A DNA stretch of 64,000 bases from Fen-1254 sp963778945 (lineage in GTDB: Bacteria; Bacteroidota; Ignavibacteria; UBA10030): NCBI GenBank assembly GCA_963778945.1, contig CAVZWL010000016.1, positions 1 through 64,000 on the forward strand. The letters run 5' to 3'. Under the pieces are notes generated by a model. The model saw only the letters and a list, made by a program, of their open reading frames with translations. It made no database searches and had not been told where the DNA came from. Positions 48,438 through 58,171 of this stretch are shown here, piece after piece (positions within the stretch are counted from its first letter, which is position 1; the number at the start of each line of letters is the position of its first letter). Both the position numbers and the translations under genes were made by a program.

Positions 48438-49365
48438 ATGAATTCCAATGTTCTGCGAATAGGAGATAAATTGGTCGGCGCTCATCAGCCCGTCTATGTG
48501 ATCGCTGAAATCGGCATTAACCACAACGGTTCGTTAGATTTGGCAAAAAAGCTCATCGACGCCGCTTTTCTTGCCGGATGCGATGCGGTCAAATTCCAAA
48601 AACGAAATCCCGAGAAATGCGTTCCTTTAGATCAATGGAATATTGAACGTGATACTCCATGGGGACGCATGACGTATATTAACTATCGCCATAAGATGGA
48701 ATTCGGCAAGGAACAATTTGATGAGATACATCGATATTGCAGTGCTCGCGGAATTGCATGGTTTGCATCATGTTGGGATGAAGATTCTATCGATTTTATG
48801 AAACAATACGATGTTCCTTGTTACAAAGCTCCTTCTGCCTCGCTTACAGACATAGAGCTTCTTCGCAAAATGAAATCCATCGGCAGGCCGCTGATCGTCT
48901 CTACCGGCATGTCGACAATCAATGAAATTGAGACAGTCTTTTCTGTTCTTGGACTCGAGAATATTCTCATCGCTCACACAACATCAACTTATCCTTGTCC
49001 TCTCCAGGAAATTAATCTTCGAATGATTCAAACTCTGCAGGAAAAATATACGAATAATCCAATCGGCTATTCCGGTCATGAAACGGGTCTCGCACCAACC
49101 TGGGCGGCCATCGCATTGGGAGCAGCGTTTATCGAACGGCATATCACGCTTGACCGGGCTCATGTGGGGCAGCGATCAGGCGGCTTCCATCGAAATTGGA
49201 GGACTTATACGGCTCGTCCAAAATATTCGTGATATCGAGCGCGCCCTCGGCGACGGCATCAAACGGGTATATCCGAGCGAGATCGGTCAGCGCAACAAAC
49301 TGCGCCGTGTTAATTCCCTGAACCCGGTGCCTTCAAAAATGGAAAGTTCTTTCGCTTTTTCATGA
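48438..49365 (+). CDS. NeuB/SpsE-like N-acetylneuraminate (ulosonic acid) synthase (frameshifted)
   Basis: About 309 residues. Active-site motifs: YVIAEIGINHNGSLDLAKKL, DAVKFQKRNPEKC, IAWFASCWDEDSIDFM, PLIVSTGMSTINEIE, IAHTTSTYPCPLQEIN and NPIGYSGHETGLAPTWAA. The barrel ends HITLDRA, where the frame slips (49158-49165); the next frame gives MWGSDQAASIEIGGLI and VYPSEIGQRNKLRR, ending at 49365. It condenses phosphoenolpyruvate with a sugar aldehyde to form a 2-keto-3-deoxy acid. A good ribosome site (aaaggagaa) precedes it. The C-terminal antifreeze-like domain of longer NeuB proteins is absent. Confidence 0.88.
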
Positions 49366-49421
49366 TGATGTGTCCTAAGATTTCGGATAAATATTGGTTT
49401 GTTCAAGATAAGGAAAATCAA

Positions 49422-50511
49422 ATGAAACGAATAATTGTAATAATAGGATGGCTTACAACGTCATTTCTTGCGATGCTGATGTTAATTTCTACGTTTGATC
49501 ATCTCGATATCTTTGACAACAAAAATGTGTTTTACGGTTCGGATTTTCTTCCGGCGATGTGGATCAGTCCTCTGGTCTTAGTACCGCTTGTTCTCTTTAT
49601 CCTGTCAGGCAAAAGAAGGAATGCTTTTTTCTTGTCGGTTTTTACATGCATTTATATGGCGGCATTCGGTGATTTTTCTCTTTCTTTTATGCATCCGCGA
49701 AACCAGCCGCCGGACCAATGCGGTAAAAAAGATTAGGGTTGCAGCGTTGAATGTTCAGTATTATGACCACGGCGTCATTGAAGTAATGAACGGAATTCTT
49801 TCACTTGGCGCCGATGTTGCTCTCCTTTCTGAAAACGATCTTCCGGACACTCTTATCTCTCTTGTCCAGCGGAAGATCGCGCCAATGAGGCTGTATATGG
49901 GGCATCGAAACGGTCCAGCTATTCTTTCACGATATCCGGTCGTCGATTTTAAGGAAATTGAGCTTCCAAGTCATGAAGCATCCTTATCGGGCAGCAATGA
50001 TATTAATGACCTTTCCCGTCAGCCGCATCGATCATTTGTACATGCAGTTCTTAATGTGGACGGGACTTATATTCATGTCATCTCAATCAGATTGATCGCA
50101 GGCAGGCCAAAGAATAATACAATAGAAGAGAATTTTCGCTGGGGGAAATATCTTCTCACGACGCAAATGCAGGAAGTCGATGCATTTACATCCTACTTGA
50201 GCGGACTTCACGGCCCGATAATTTTCGGAGGCGATCTCAATGCGCCTCCTTCATCCAAGCCGATGCGCAAAATTCAACGCATGGCTACGGACGCGTACAT
50301 GGAGAGTCACATCTGGGGAGATTATACGTTCCGTACGGATTCCCCCAGAATGAGATTAGATTATCTCTTTTGCATGAATCAAGTCATTCCCGATCAAGCC
50401 AAGCGTCCGCATCTTATGGTTTCGGATCATTTTCCTGTAGTCGCCGATTTCTGGATTCCGGCTGGAACCTCGATTCAAGCATATAAAGGAGATATCGCCA
50501 TTTTTCATTGA
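49422..50511 (+). CDS. membrane-anchored endonuclease/exonuclease/phosphatase-family protein (frameshifted)
   Basis: About 363 residues. N-terminal membrane helices (IIVIIGWLTTSFLAMLMLI, AMWISPLVLVPLVLFIL) are followed, after a break near 49690-49735, by an EEP domain: VAALNVQYYDHG, LLSENDL, YMGHRNGPAILSRYPVVD, IIFGGDLNAPPSSKPM and LMVSDHFPVVADF with the catalytic SDH. The start is ATG 49422 after aaggaaaatc; an ATG overlapping the NeuB stop at 49362 is the alternative. Related proteins act as nucleases or lipid phosphohydrolases in the periplasm. Confidence 0.85.
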
Positions 50512-50537
50512 GAAACGGCTGCCTCCCCAATTCCGGA

Positions 50538-51230
50538 TCAACGTTTCTTTTTTATTGCCGCCTGTAATTTGCCGAACCAAGCTGGTACAGACATTTCTTT
50601 ATCGAAATAAGCTGCCATACAATATGCTACGATGACTCCCAGGATCGCTCCTGCGTAAATATCCTCAAAAAAATGCTGCGATAAATAGACGCGTGAAAAA
50701 GATATAGAAAGCGCCAGAAGGAATAACAACACGCGCAATGGACGTCGTTTGGTCATAAGACATAAAAGCGTACATGTTGTAAAGATAGTGGCGCTGTGTC
50801 CCGACGGAAAGCTATGAAAGGAGTATACTTCGACGCCGGGAACAAGGTATAAATTTTTAATCCCTTTAAAGAATTCATGAGGACGTACCGATTCTGCAAA
50901 GATCAATCGTTTCAGCAATTGAACCAGAACGGAGCAGACGATATTACTGAGCGCCATCATCATTGCATATCGATACCTGACAAACAACAAGAGAACGACC
51001 AAAATCGCAGCGCTGATGCCGTCACCTAGAAATGTCGTTTGCTTAAAATAAACATCGAGACAGGGAGAGTGGAATCGATTTATAAAAAGGTGTACGGATG
51101 CTTTTGTAAAGAATATGAGAATGAGGCCGCCGACAATCGCGAATACGTAACAGCATTCGATGAACGGCGAGCTGTCACGCATTTGCCGGACTATTCTTTT
51201 TACAATTGATGATTTTGATTGGATATTCAT
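50538..51230 (-). CDS. PAP2-family membrane phosphatase
   Basis: A 230-residue protein, intact, with about six membrane helices. Catalytic motifs: KRLIFAESVRP, SFHSFPSGHSATIF and FSRVYLSQHFFEDIYAGA. It probably dephosphorylates undecaprenyl pyrophosphate or another lipid phosphate. Convergent with the EEP protein; the flippase-like gene precedes it on the same strand. Confidence 0.92.
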   Translation of the reverse strand: MNIQSKSSIVKRIVRQMRDSSPFIECCYVFAIVGGLILIFFTKASVHLFINRFHSPCLDVYFKQTTFLGDGISAAILVVLLLFVRYRYAMMMALSNIVCSVLVQLLKRLIFAESVRPHEFFKGIKNLYLVPGVEVYSFHSFPSGHSATIFTTCTLLCLMTKRRPLRVLLFLLALSISFSRVYLSQHFFEDIYAGAILGVIVAYCMAAYFDKEMSVPAWFGKLQAAIKKKR

Positions 51231-51393
51231 TTTCTTATTTGAAGCCGATATCCGGCACTCGGTACAAACATGGTGGAAAATAATTCTCGAACATCAAACA
51301 ATTTGCATGTTTTTCATGGATATCACACGTCTATGGGAAAAAAATAGTATCTTCAATCAAGCATACCAGAAATTCCAGAAAGAGGAATCAGCT

Positions 51394-52413
51394 TTAAAGA
51401 ATATTTGGTGAGGGATCGACCACTGCTTCGCCGGAGATCTTTTCCCCTTTTGTATATTTGCAAAGAGAAAACGAATGCACGCCGATTTTTGTAAGAATAA
51501 TGTAGCCGATAGTTATCCAGGTCAGCGTTATGAGCCTTTTAAAAAGAATGAACGCCATAACTGCATGCATATCTGTGCTAAGAGCCAAGCCGGAAAATAA
51601 TCCGACATATCCTATATCCTTCACAAGAACGCCTGAAGGAAGAAAAAATGCCGAAAGTGTTACCACGGAGAGAAGAGCTTCAATGCTAATTGCCTGCGGT
51701 ATGGAGATGGCCATGTTGAAATATACAGCAAGAGCATAGGATTCCGCCGCATTCATGAGCCACGAGAGAAAGTAAATTCCAACAATGAGAAGAAAAAATG
51801 ATTTGCGATTTTTTCCCAATTGTGCAAAGTATTCGTCCGCTTTTTGAAAAGTTTCTTGGCGGTTCGATATCCATCGTCGTACCGAATTCAAAGGAATACG
51901 CTTCAGGAGAACACTGAAGCTTGCTGTACTGTATCCCTTGGATAGAGAACGTGCAATCAGTGCAAGAATAATAATAAAAAGAATCGCACCGAAGATGATG
52001 AAGATCATATTATCCCCAAGTCCCGGAATCTTCAAGGGCTGACTGCCGGCGGCCGTGAACGAGAAAAGTATCCCCATAAGAATAAACAAAACCTGTGAAA
52101 CTCCAATCATCCATCGCCGCGCCACGAGGCTGCCAAGGGAGTCCATCGGATGGAGGGCAGTGTGCCGCTGTAAATAGAATATCTTTGCCGGATCAGTTAA
52201 TGCAAATCCGCCGGGAAGAGAAGACAAAAGGGATTCCGTTCCCATATGAAGCTGCAAGAGCATTGAAAAGGCCGGCGCCTGGCGATGCCTGCCTATCAAT
52301 AATTTCCAGCCAAGAGTATCGAGTACCATGATGAAGAAGACCGGAATTAAAAATAATATAAATTTCCAGTTGAACGCTGAAATGATAAAGCTAAGAATAT
52401 CGGAAGGGGCCAT
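51394..52413 (-). CDS. UPF0104 / LPG synthase-like flippase-domain membrane protein
   Basis: A 339-residue intact paralogue of 41021-42011. Shared signatures: SLLSSLPGGFALTDPAKIFY, MDSLGSLVARRWMIGVSQVL, AISIEALLSVVTLSAFFLPS, LVKDIGYVGLFSG and LFKRLITLTWITIGYIIL. About eight membrane helices. Members are thought to handle lipid-linked sugars, or in some cases act as regulators. The two paralogues bracket the glycan locus. Confidence 0.87.
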   Translation of the reverse strand: MAPSDILSFIISAFNWKFILFLIPVFFIMVLDTLGWKLLIGRHRQAPAFSMLLQLHMGTESLLSSLPGGFALTDPAKIFYLQRHTALHPMDSLGSLVARRWMIGVSQVLFILMGILFSFTAAGSQPLKIPGLGDNMIFIIFGAILFIIILALIARSLSKGYSTASFSVLLKRIPLNSVRRWISNRQETFQKADEYFAQLGKNRKSFFLLIVGIYFLSWLMNAAESYALAVYFNMAISIPQAISIEALLSVVTLSAFFLPSGVLVKDIGYVGLFSGLALSTDMHAVMAFILFKRLITLTWITIGYIILTKIGVHSFSLCKYTKGEKISGEAVVDPSPNIL

Positions 52414-52647
52414 GCATTTCCTTATGAGCTGTATGTAAGATACAATCCATTCGTTATCTGTGCATTATGCCAGTGTTATGGAATTCTGAAAATGAAATTC
52501 ACACTTTGGTAAAAAAGATCGGTTGAAAGCGACTCTTCGACCGGCCATTGAGCGATTAACACAAAGTTAACATTTTCTTAACCTTCAGGTTCGCCATTGC
52601 CGGTCAATAATTTGTACACTATAAAACAGTTTTTAAAAAGGCTTTTT

Positions 52648-53142
52648 ATGCAGATTTACTTATTACGACATGCTATAGCGGTTCCTCGCGGATCGATCAG
52701 CTTCCCCAATGACGACCGTCCGCTTACAGAAGAAGGAATTAAAAAAATGGCAAAAGCGGCAAAAGGCGCCGCACTTATTCTGCCGGCAATTGATATTATA
52801 CTGGCAAGTCCGTTAAAGCGCGCTTATGAAACTGCCGTGATTATGGCAAAGGCAATAGGAGCGGAGCACCGGCTGGAGATATGCAAATATCTGCTGCCGA
52901 ATAGTTCCATGAAAAATGTGATGAGCTATCTTGCAAAGTATAAAGATCTGCAATCCATTTTAATTGTCGGTCATGGTCCCGATATCGGATTCATTGCTTC
53001 GGCTCTTCTCGGCAGTTCCGGCGACATTATCGAATTTAAAAAGGGCGCCTTGTGTTGTATTGAAACAGAAACCATTCCGTCGAGAAAACACGGTAAACTT
53101 CTATGGCACTTACCGCCGAGATTTTTAAGAGATAGAGGATAA
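52648..53142 (+). CDS. sixA: SixA-type phosphohistidine phosphatase
   Basis: About 164 residues from ATG 52648 (the start giving YLLRHAIAVP at the N-terminus; an in-frame start at 52597 adds 17 residues). Histidine phosphatase motifs: LLRHAIAVPRG, ILASPLKRAYETAVIM and LIVGHGPDIGFIAS. SixA removes phosphate from phosphohistidine of HPt domains or NPr. First gene of an operon with two thymidylate-kinase-like genes and ppx. Confidence 0.88.
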   Translation: MQIYLLRHAIAVPRGSISFPNDDRPLTEEGIKKMAKAAKGAALILPAIDIILASPLKRAYETAVIMAKAIGAEHRLEICKYLLPNSSMKNVMSYLAKYKDLQSILIVGHGPDIGFIASALLGSSGDIIEFKKGALCCIETETIPSRKHGKLLWHLPPRFLRDRG

Positions 53143-53153
53143 AGGATAGACTC

Positions 53154-53867
53154 ATGTCAAGACTATTTGAACAAAATCATCCGTATCCCGGGAAACTTAT
53201 CATTGTGGAAGGAATTGACGGATCCGGAAAATCGACTCAGCTCCAGCTGCTTCAAAAATGGCTGCTCGATGCTCACTATCGGGTGTTTTTTACGGAATGG
53301 AATTCCTCCGCTCTTGTCAACGAAACGATAAAACGCGGTAAGAAGAAAAATCTTTTAACGCCGACAACCTTCAGTGTTTTGCACGCAACAGATTTTGCCG
53401 ACCGGCTTGCACATCTTATCATCGCGCCGCTCAAAGCGGGTATGATCGTATGCGCCGACCGTTATATATTTACCGCGTTTGCCCGCGATGTCGTTCGCGG
53501 CGTGCATCGCGAATGGGTGCGCAATATGTATGGGTTTGCGGTAAAACCCGATATTGCTCTCTATTTTCGGGTGCCTATCGACGTGTCATTGAAAAGAATT
53601 TTGAACGGACGCATCGATCTTAAATTTCACGAAGCAGGGATGGATCTCGGATTAAGCGACGATCCGAAAGAAAGTTATCGCATCTTTCAATCGAAAATTC
53701 TTGAAGAATATAATGCCATTTCGGCCGAATACGGATTAACAATCGTGGATGCAACACAATCAATTCAAAAACAGCAAACGATGATTCGCGAAATTGTGCA
53801 TCAAAAATTAAATGCCTATAAACCCGCGCCGTTTCTTCAGAAGAAGGAGAATATTTATGTCGCTTAA
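53154..53867 (+). CDS. thymidylate-kinase-like P-loop kinase
   Basis: A 237-residue kinase, intact. Walker A VEGIDGSGKSTQLQLLQKWL, DR(Y) motif CADRYIFTAFARDVVRG, and LID/C-terminal part YRIFQSKILEEYN. Longer than the usual dTMP kinase (about 210). It sits between SixA and a related copy, then ppx/gppA, so the nucleotide or acceptor may not be dTMP. Eleven bases separate it from sixA. Confidence 0.85.
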   Translation: MSRLFEQNHPYPGKLIIVEGIDGSGKSTQLQLLQKWLLDAHYRVFFTEWNSSALVNETIKRGKKKNLLTPTTFSVLHATDFADRLAHLIIAPLKAGMIVCADRYIFTAFARDVVRGVHREWVRNMYGFAVKPDIALYFRVPIDVSLKRILNGRIDLKFHEAGMDLGLSDDPKESYRIFQSKILEEYNAISAEYGLTIVDATQSIQKQQTMIREIVHQKLNAYKPAPFLQKKENIYVA

Positions 53868-54592
53868 GAAAAGGCATTTTTACGGATTTGGATTACCTTA
53901 CGTTGAAACTGAAGATTTATCGGGAAAACTTATTGTAGTCGAAGGGACCGACGGTGTCGGACGGTCCACACAGATTGACGATATAAAAAAGTGGCTCGAA
54001 GTCAAAGGATTCGGCGTCGTTACAACAGGATGGACGCGTTCGCCTCTCATGGGCAAGGCAATTGACGAAGCAAAATCGGGACATACGCTGAATGTCAATA
54101 CGTTCAGTCTTTTATATGCGGCAGATTTTGCGGACCGCCTTGAACACGAAATTATTCCGGCTCTCCGTTCCGGTTTTGTCGTACTTGCCGACCGGTATAT
54201 CTATACTGCATTTGCACGCTCTGCTGTCCGCGGCGCAAATCGGCAGTGGATACGAAAAGTATTCGGTTTCGCAATTCAATCCCGATGCGGTTTTTTATAT
54301 GCGCATCGGCGTTGAAGATTTAATTCCAAGGGTTATCAACAGCCAAACGCTGCAGAAACGGTATTGGGAAGAACTTTCCGGCGAAGGAATGGACTATTGG
54401 GAATCGGGCATGGATATGCGGCTGGGCGATGATTTTTATGACAGCTTTGTCGAATATCAAAAACGGATCTTAAAAGAATTCGACAAAATGACAAAAGAAT
54501 TTAGTTTTCAAACCATCGACGCATCGAAGAACTTCGAAGAAATTAACCGTGATTTGAAACAAGGAATTCTCGGCATTCTGGAAAATGAATAA
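53857..54592 (+). CDS. second thymidylate-kinase-like protein with degenerate Walker A (frameshifted)
   Basis: About 245 residues. Walker A reads VEGTDGVGRSTQIDDIKKWL: the lysine of GxxGxGKS/T is arginine. Further motifs ADFADRLEHEIIPALRSG and ADRYIYTAFARSAVRG match the first copy. After a break near 54280-54300 the second frame gives FYMRIGVEDLIPRVINS and ends GILGILENE at 54592, overlapping ppx by eight bases. Start ATG 53857 overlaps the previous stop. Loss of the P-loop lysine suggests weak or absent ATP hydrolysis; perhaps a regulatory partner of the first. Confidence 0.75.
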
Positions 54593-56138
54593 TCAACAGC
54601 CTCAAACACTTGCAGCAATTGACGTCGGAACAAATTCATTTCACCTTATCGTTGCAAAGGTAATGCCGAGCGGACAATACCGCATACTTGACCGAGAGAA
54701 GGATATCGTTCGTCTTGGATCCGGATCAACCGATATGAAATACCTGACCCCCTCTGCAATGAACCGCGGTATAAAAGCTCTCAAGAGAATGAAGATGATT
54801 GCCGATATCTTCAAGGCACCTGTGCGTGCCGTCGGGACAAGCGCTATCCGCGAGGCATTGAACAAGAACGAATTCCTCCGCCGCGCAAAATCCGAGGCAA
54901 AAGTCAAAATTGAAATTGTTGCCGGTACTGAGGAAGCACGATTGATTTATCTGGGCATTCTTCAGGCCTTGCCGATGTTCAAGAAGAAGGCCCTTTGTAT
55001 CGATATCGGCGGGGGAAGCACAGAATATATCATCGGATTGAAACAAAATGTCCTTTTCAGCAACAGTTTGAAACTTGGCGCAGTACGCCTGACACAGCGT
55101 TTTTTCTCTGCCGGAGCATATTCTTCCAAGAATATTAAAGAATGCAGGAAATACGTAAAAGGAATGCTGAATCCTATCGTTCGGGACATCGATAAATATA
55201 AATACCATGCTGCCGTTGGAAGCTCGGGCACGATTGCATCACTTGCGAGAATCATACGCAGCACTAACGGGGACAATATAGGCGGTTCGGTAAATAATTA
55301 CAGCTTTACAAAAGATGAATTGTTCGATGCTGTCGATCGTATCGTTTCCGCACGGACGTTGTCTGAACGCAAGAAAATCGACGGCATGGATCCATCTCGT
55401 GCCGATATTATTACAGCGGGGGCCATTATTCTCGAACAAACATTTTCGGAATTATCGATTGAAGAGATGGTCGTTTCGGAATCCGCCCTGAGGGAAGGAA
55501 TACTTTTCGATTCGATAGGGAAAGCATTTTCATGGAAAATATCTAGTTATCTCCATGACATACGCATGAACAACATCATTCATCTGGCAGAGACCTTTAA
55601 TGTGGAATACGGCCATGCGAAACATGTATCCAAACTTGCCCTCGAAATATTCGACAAGACAAATGATCTTCATCATTTCACGGAACGCGAAAAAGAATTT
55701 CTGGAAGCAGCAGCGCTTTTGCATGAAACCGGTTTATTCGTCTCGCATGCGCAGCATCACCGGCATTCGTATTATTTAATTCGCAATGCAGAACTTCCGG
55801 GCTTTACGGAAAACGAAAAAGAGATCATCGCCAATATAGCGCGTTACCACCGAAAAAGTCATCCGAAGCTGAAGCATGATGAATTCCAGACGCTCTCATC
55901 CGAAGAACAAAATATAGTCACGAAACTTGCCGCCATCCTGCGAATTGCAGACGGCCTGGATCGTACGCACTCTGCCGTCATCAGCGGAATCGAATGCCGT
56001 AAATACGGCGATCATTTGCGTTTCCATCTCATACATCGTAAAACAAAAAATATTGAAATGGAATTATGGGGAGCAGAGCGTAAAAAAGGATTGTTCGAGC
56101 AAACATTTCATAAAAAAATAAAGTTCGATCAAAATTAA
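54585..56138 (+). CDS. ppx: Ppx/GppA exopolyphosphatase
   Basis: A 517-residue protein, intact. ASKHA/Ppx motifs: LAAIDVGTNSFHLIVAKV, VRLGSGSTDMKYLTPSAMNR, AVGTSAIREALNK, IVAGTEEARLIYLGI, CIDIGGGSTEYIIG and VGSSGTIASLARII. The C-terminal HD-like domain follows (FTEREKEFLEAAALLHETG, HHRHSYYLIRNAELPG). Cleaves terminal phosphate from inorganic polyphosphate, or pppGpp. Adjacent to SixA and the kinase pair; a CHAD (polyphosphate-binding) protein is at 29296-30260. Confidence 0.94.
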   Translation: MNNQQPQTLAAIDVGTNSFHLIVAKVMPSGQYRILDREKDIVRLGSGSTDMKYLTPSAMNRGIKALKRMKMIADIFKAPVRAVGTSAIREALNKNEFLRRAKSEAKVKIEIVAGTEEARLIYLGILQALPMFKKKALCIDIGGGSTEYIIGLKQNVLFSNSLKLGAVRLTQRFFSAGAYSSKNIKECRKYVKGMLNPIVRDIDKYKYHAAVGSSGTIASLARIIRSTNGDNIGGSVNNYSFTKDELFDAVDRIVSARTLSERKKIDGMDPSRADIITAGAIILEQTFSELSIEEMVVSESALREGILFDSIGKAFSWKISSYLHDIRMNNIIHLAETFNVEYGHAKHVSKLALEIFDKTNDLHHFTEREKEFLEAAALLHETGLFVSHAQHHRHSYYLIRNAELPGFTENEKEIIANIARYHRKSHPKLKHDEFQTLSSEEQNIVTKLAAILRIADGLDRTHSAVISGIECRKYGDHLRFHLIHRKTKNIEMELWGAERKKGLFEQTFHKKIKFDQN

Positions 56139-56267
56139 TTCGCCTTTTATTCCTCCGGGGAGCGGACTTCCGCTGCCCTTACTCTATTCCTGCAGCAAAC
56201 TTTATACATTTATTTTACGTTCGCATAACACTGCGCCGTTATGGATTTTGTATTTTGAATACAGACT

Positions 56268-57965
56268 ATGATTGCAAAGAACCTTTTTATGAACGACACA
56301 TCAGAATTATCCATTGCAGATCTTGCAAATCCGATTCCGGGATTAGAACCATCGACATCATGCGACCGGCTGGGTCCGCTGTTTGCCCAATACAAATGTT
56401 CTTCATTCGTTGTTGTTCAAAATCGGCGTCCCATCGGATTGCTGACCTATAGGCATGTCAAAGATGCCACCTCAACGCAATACGGTTATGCCCTCTATCA
56501 AAAGCATCCTGTTACGGATTTAATGACTTCTGATTTTTTGTATGTCGAAGCATCCGTTACATTCTCTGAAATCGTCAGTCAAGCTCTGGAACGCGAACAG
56601 GAATCGCTTTACGAAGATATTGTCGTTGTCTCTGAGGACAAATATGTCGGGCTGCTCTCCATTGCACGCGTGCTTTCGGAACAGCGTCGGCGCATTGCAT
56701 TTCAGATGAATCGGCTGCAAGAACAGCAGACCCTTCTGGAAGAAACGAATAGAATTCTCAATCAAGCGTTTGAGGACTTAAAAACGAAGGAGAATCAAAT
56801 TATTCAATCTGAAAAGCTTGCAGGCATTGGTACACTCTCCTCCGGCATAGCTCATGATTTCAACAATATGCTCACAGCTATTATTTCCAGCAATCATATG
56901 CTGAAAAGCAAAATTGGAGCGGATTCCCCGATCCAAAAATACTGCACGATGATCGAGAGCGCGGCAAATCGTTCGGCAAGTTTAACGCGGCAGCTTCTGG
57001 ATTTCTCACAAAAGTCTCCCGTGACGTTCATATCAGTGAACATGAACCGCATTATCGAAGAAACGGTACATCTTCTGGAACGCTCGATCGGTAAAAATAT
57101 CTCCATCAAAATCGATATCGACGATTCGATTGCAATGATTACAGGGGACGAAACACAGTTGCAGCAGATTATGATGAATCTGTCGCTGAACGCGCGTGAT
57201 GCTATGCCGGATGGAGGAATATTAAAAATCGGCACACATTTTCAGGCCGCCGATGAGGAATACTGCAAAAAACATCCTTCAATCAAACAGGGAGTATATG
57301 TACGGTTTTTTGTTGAAGACACCGGAACAGGAATTTCTCCGGATGCTTTGCCGAAAATATTCGATCCCTTTTTCACTACAAAAGATATCGGTAAAGGAAC
57401 GGGGCTCGGCTTGTCGGTCGTTTACGGCATCGTTCAGAGACATCATGGCTTTATCGAGGTAACAAGTAGTCCCGGTCGAGGCACGCGGTTTGATGTCTAT
57501 TTTCCATCTTTTTCAGCACGCAACTCCTTGAGCTCAGTGCAGGAACAGTCTTATAAATCTCCGACTTATGGACACGGGACAATTCTTCTTGTCGATGATG
57601 AAACAGCCGTTCTCGATATCAACTGTGAATATCTTGAATCGTTAGGATACACGGTATTGAAGGCACACTCCGGCGATGAAGCCATAGCTCAGGTACAGCA
57701 CTATGGCAGCACCATTCAATTGGTTGTTCTCGATATGCTTATGCCGGGAAAGGACGGGCGTGAGACATTCCGGCTGCTCAAACAGATTAATCCGAAAATC
57801 CGTGTTGCATTTATCAGCGGATTTTCTGACGAACGTCATTATGCCGATGTCATTCAAGAAGGCGCTCTCGCATGGTTTAAAAAACCCATTCCGCTGCCAT
57901 TCTTTTCACAAAAGATAAAAGATCTCATTATAAATTCACCGGAACCAGCCGTATCGGTTCTTTAA
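56268..57965 (+). CDS. soluble hybrid histidine kinase (CBS-like sensor, HisKA, HATPase, receiver)
   Basis: A 565-residue protein, intact, with no membrane helix. A degenerate pair of CBS-like repeats occupies about 10-140 (SSFVVVQNRRPIGLLTYRHV, EDIVVVSEDKYVGLLSIARV). Then a coiled coil, the H-box GTLSSGIAHDFNNMLTAI, N-box MMNLSLNARDAMPDGG, G1 DTGTGI, F DPFFTTKDIG, G2 GTGLGLSVVYGIVQRH, and a C-terminal receiver: LLVDDETAVLDIN, VVLDMLMPGKDGRETF, FKKPIPLP. Likely senses a nucleotide through the CBS pair and phosphorylates its own receiver; partners are not visible. Confidence 0.9.
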   Translation: MIAKNLFMNDTSELSIADLANPIPGLEPSTSCDRLGPLFAQYKCSSFVVVQNRRPIGLLTYRHVKDATSTQYGYALYQKHPVTDLMTSDFLYVEASVTFSEIVSQALEREQESLYEDIVVVSEDKYVGLLSIARVLSEQRRRIAFQMNRLQEQQTLLEETNRILNQAFEDLKTKENQIIQSEKLAGIGTLSSGIAHDFNNMLTAIISSNHMLKSKIGADSPIQKYCTMIESAANRSASLTRQLLDFSQKSPVTFISVNMNRIIEETVHLLERSIGKNISIKIDIDDSIAMITGDETQLQQIMMNLSLNARDAMPDGGILKIGTHFQAADEEYCKKHPSIKQGVYVRFFVEDTGTGISPDALPKIFDPFFTTKDIGKGTGLGLSVVYGIVQRHHGFIEVTSSPGRGTRFDVYFPSFSARNSLSSVQEQSYKSPTYGHGTILLVDDETAVLDINCEYLESLGYTVLKAHSGDEAIAQVQHYGSTIQLVVLDMLMPGKDGRETFRLLKQINPKIRVAFISGFSDERHYADVIQEGALAWFKKPIPLPFFSQKIKDLIINSPEPAVSVL

Positions 57966-58171
57966 GCAAACACCGGACACACTCTTGACAACATCCTGAG
58001 CCATGAGATTATATCGCGGATCACTATTATGAATCCGTTAAATGTTAGACTTTCATCACGGTTCTTTTTCTTAACATTTTGTTTACAGAGAAGCGATTGA
58101 TTATGCTCAGGGAAATGAGTTTTATAAATAAAGAACTTATCGTCATATATTGCGAACAGTAGAGATGCCTC

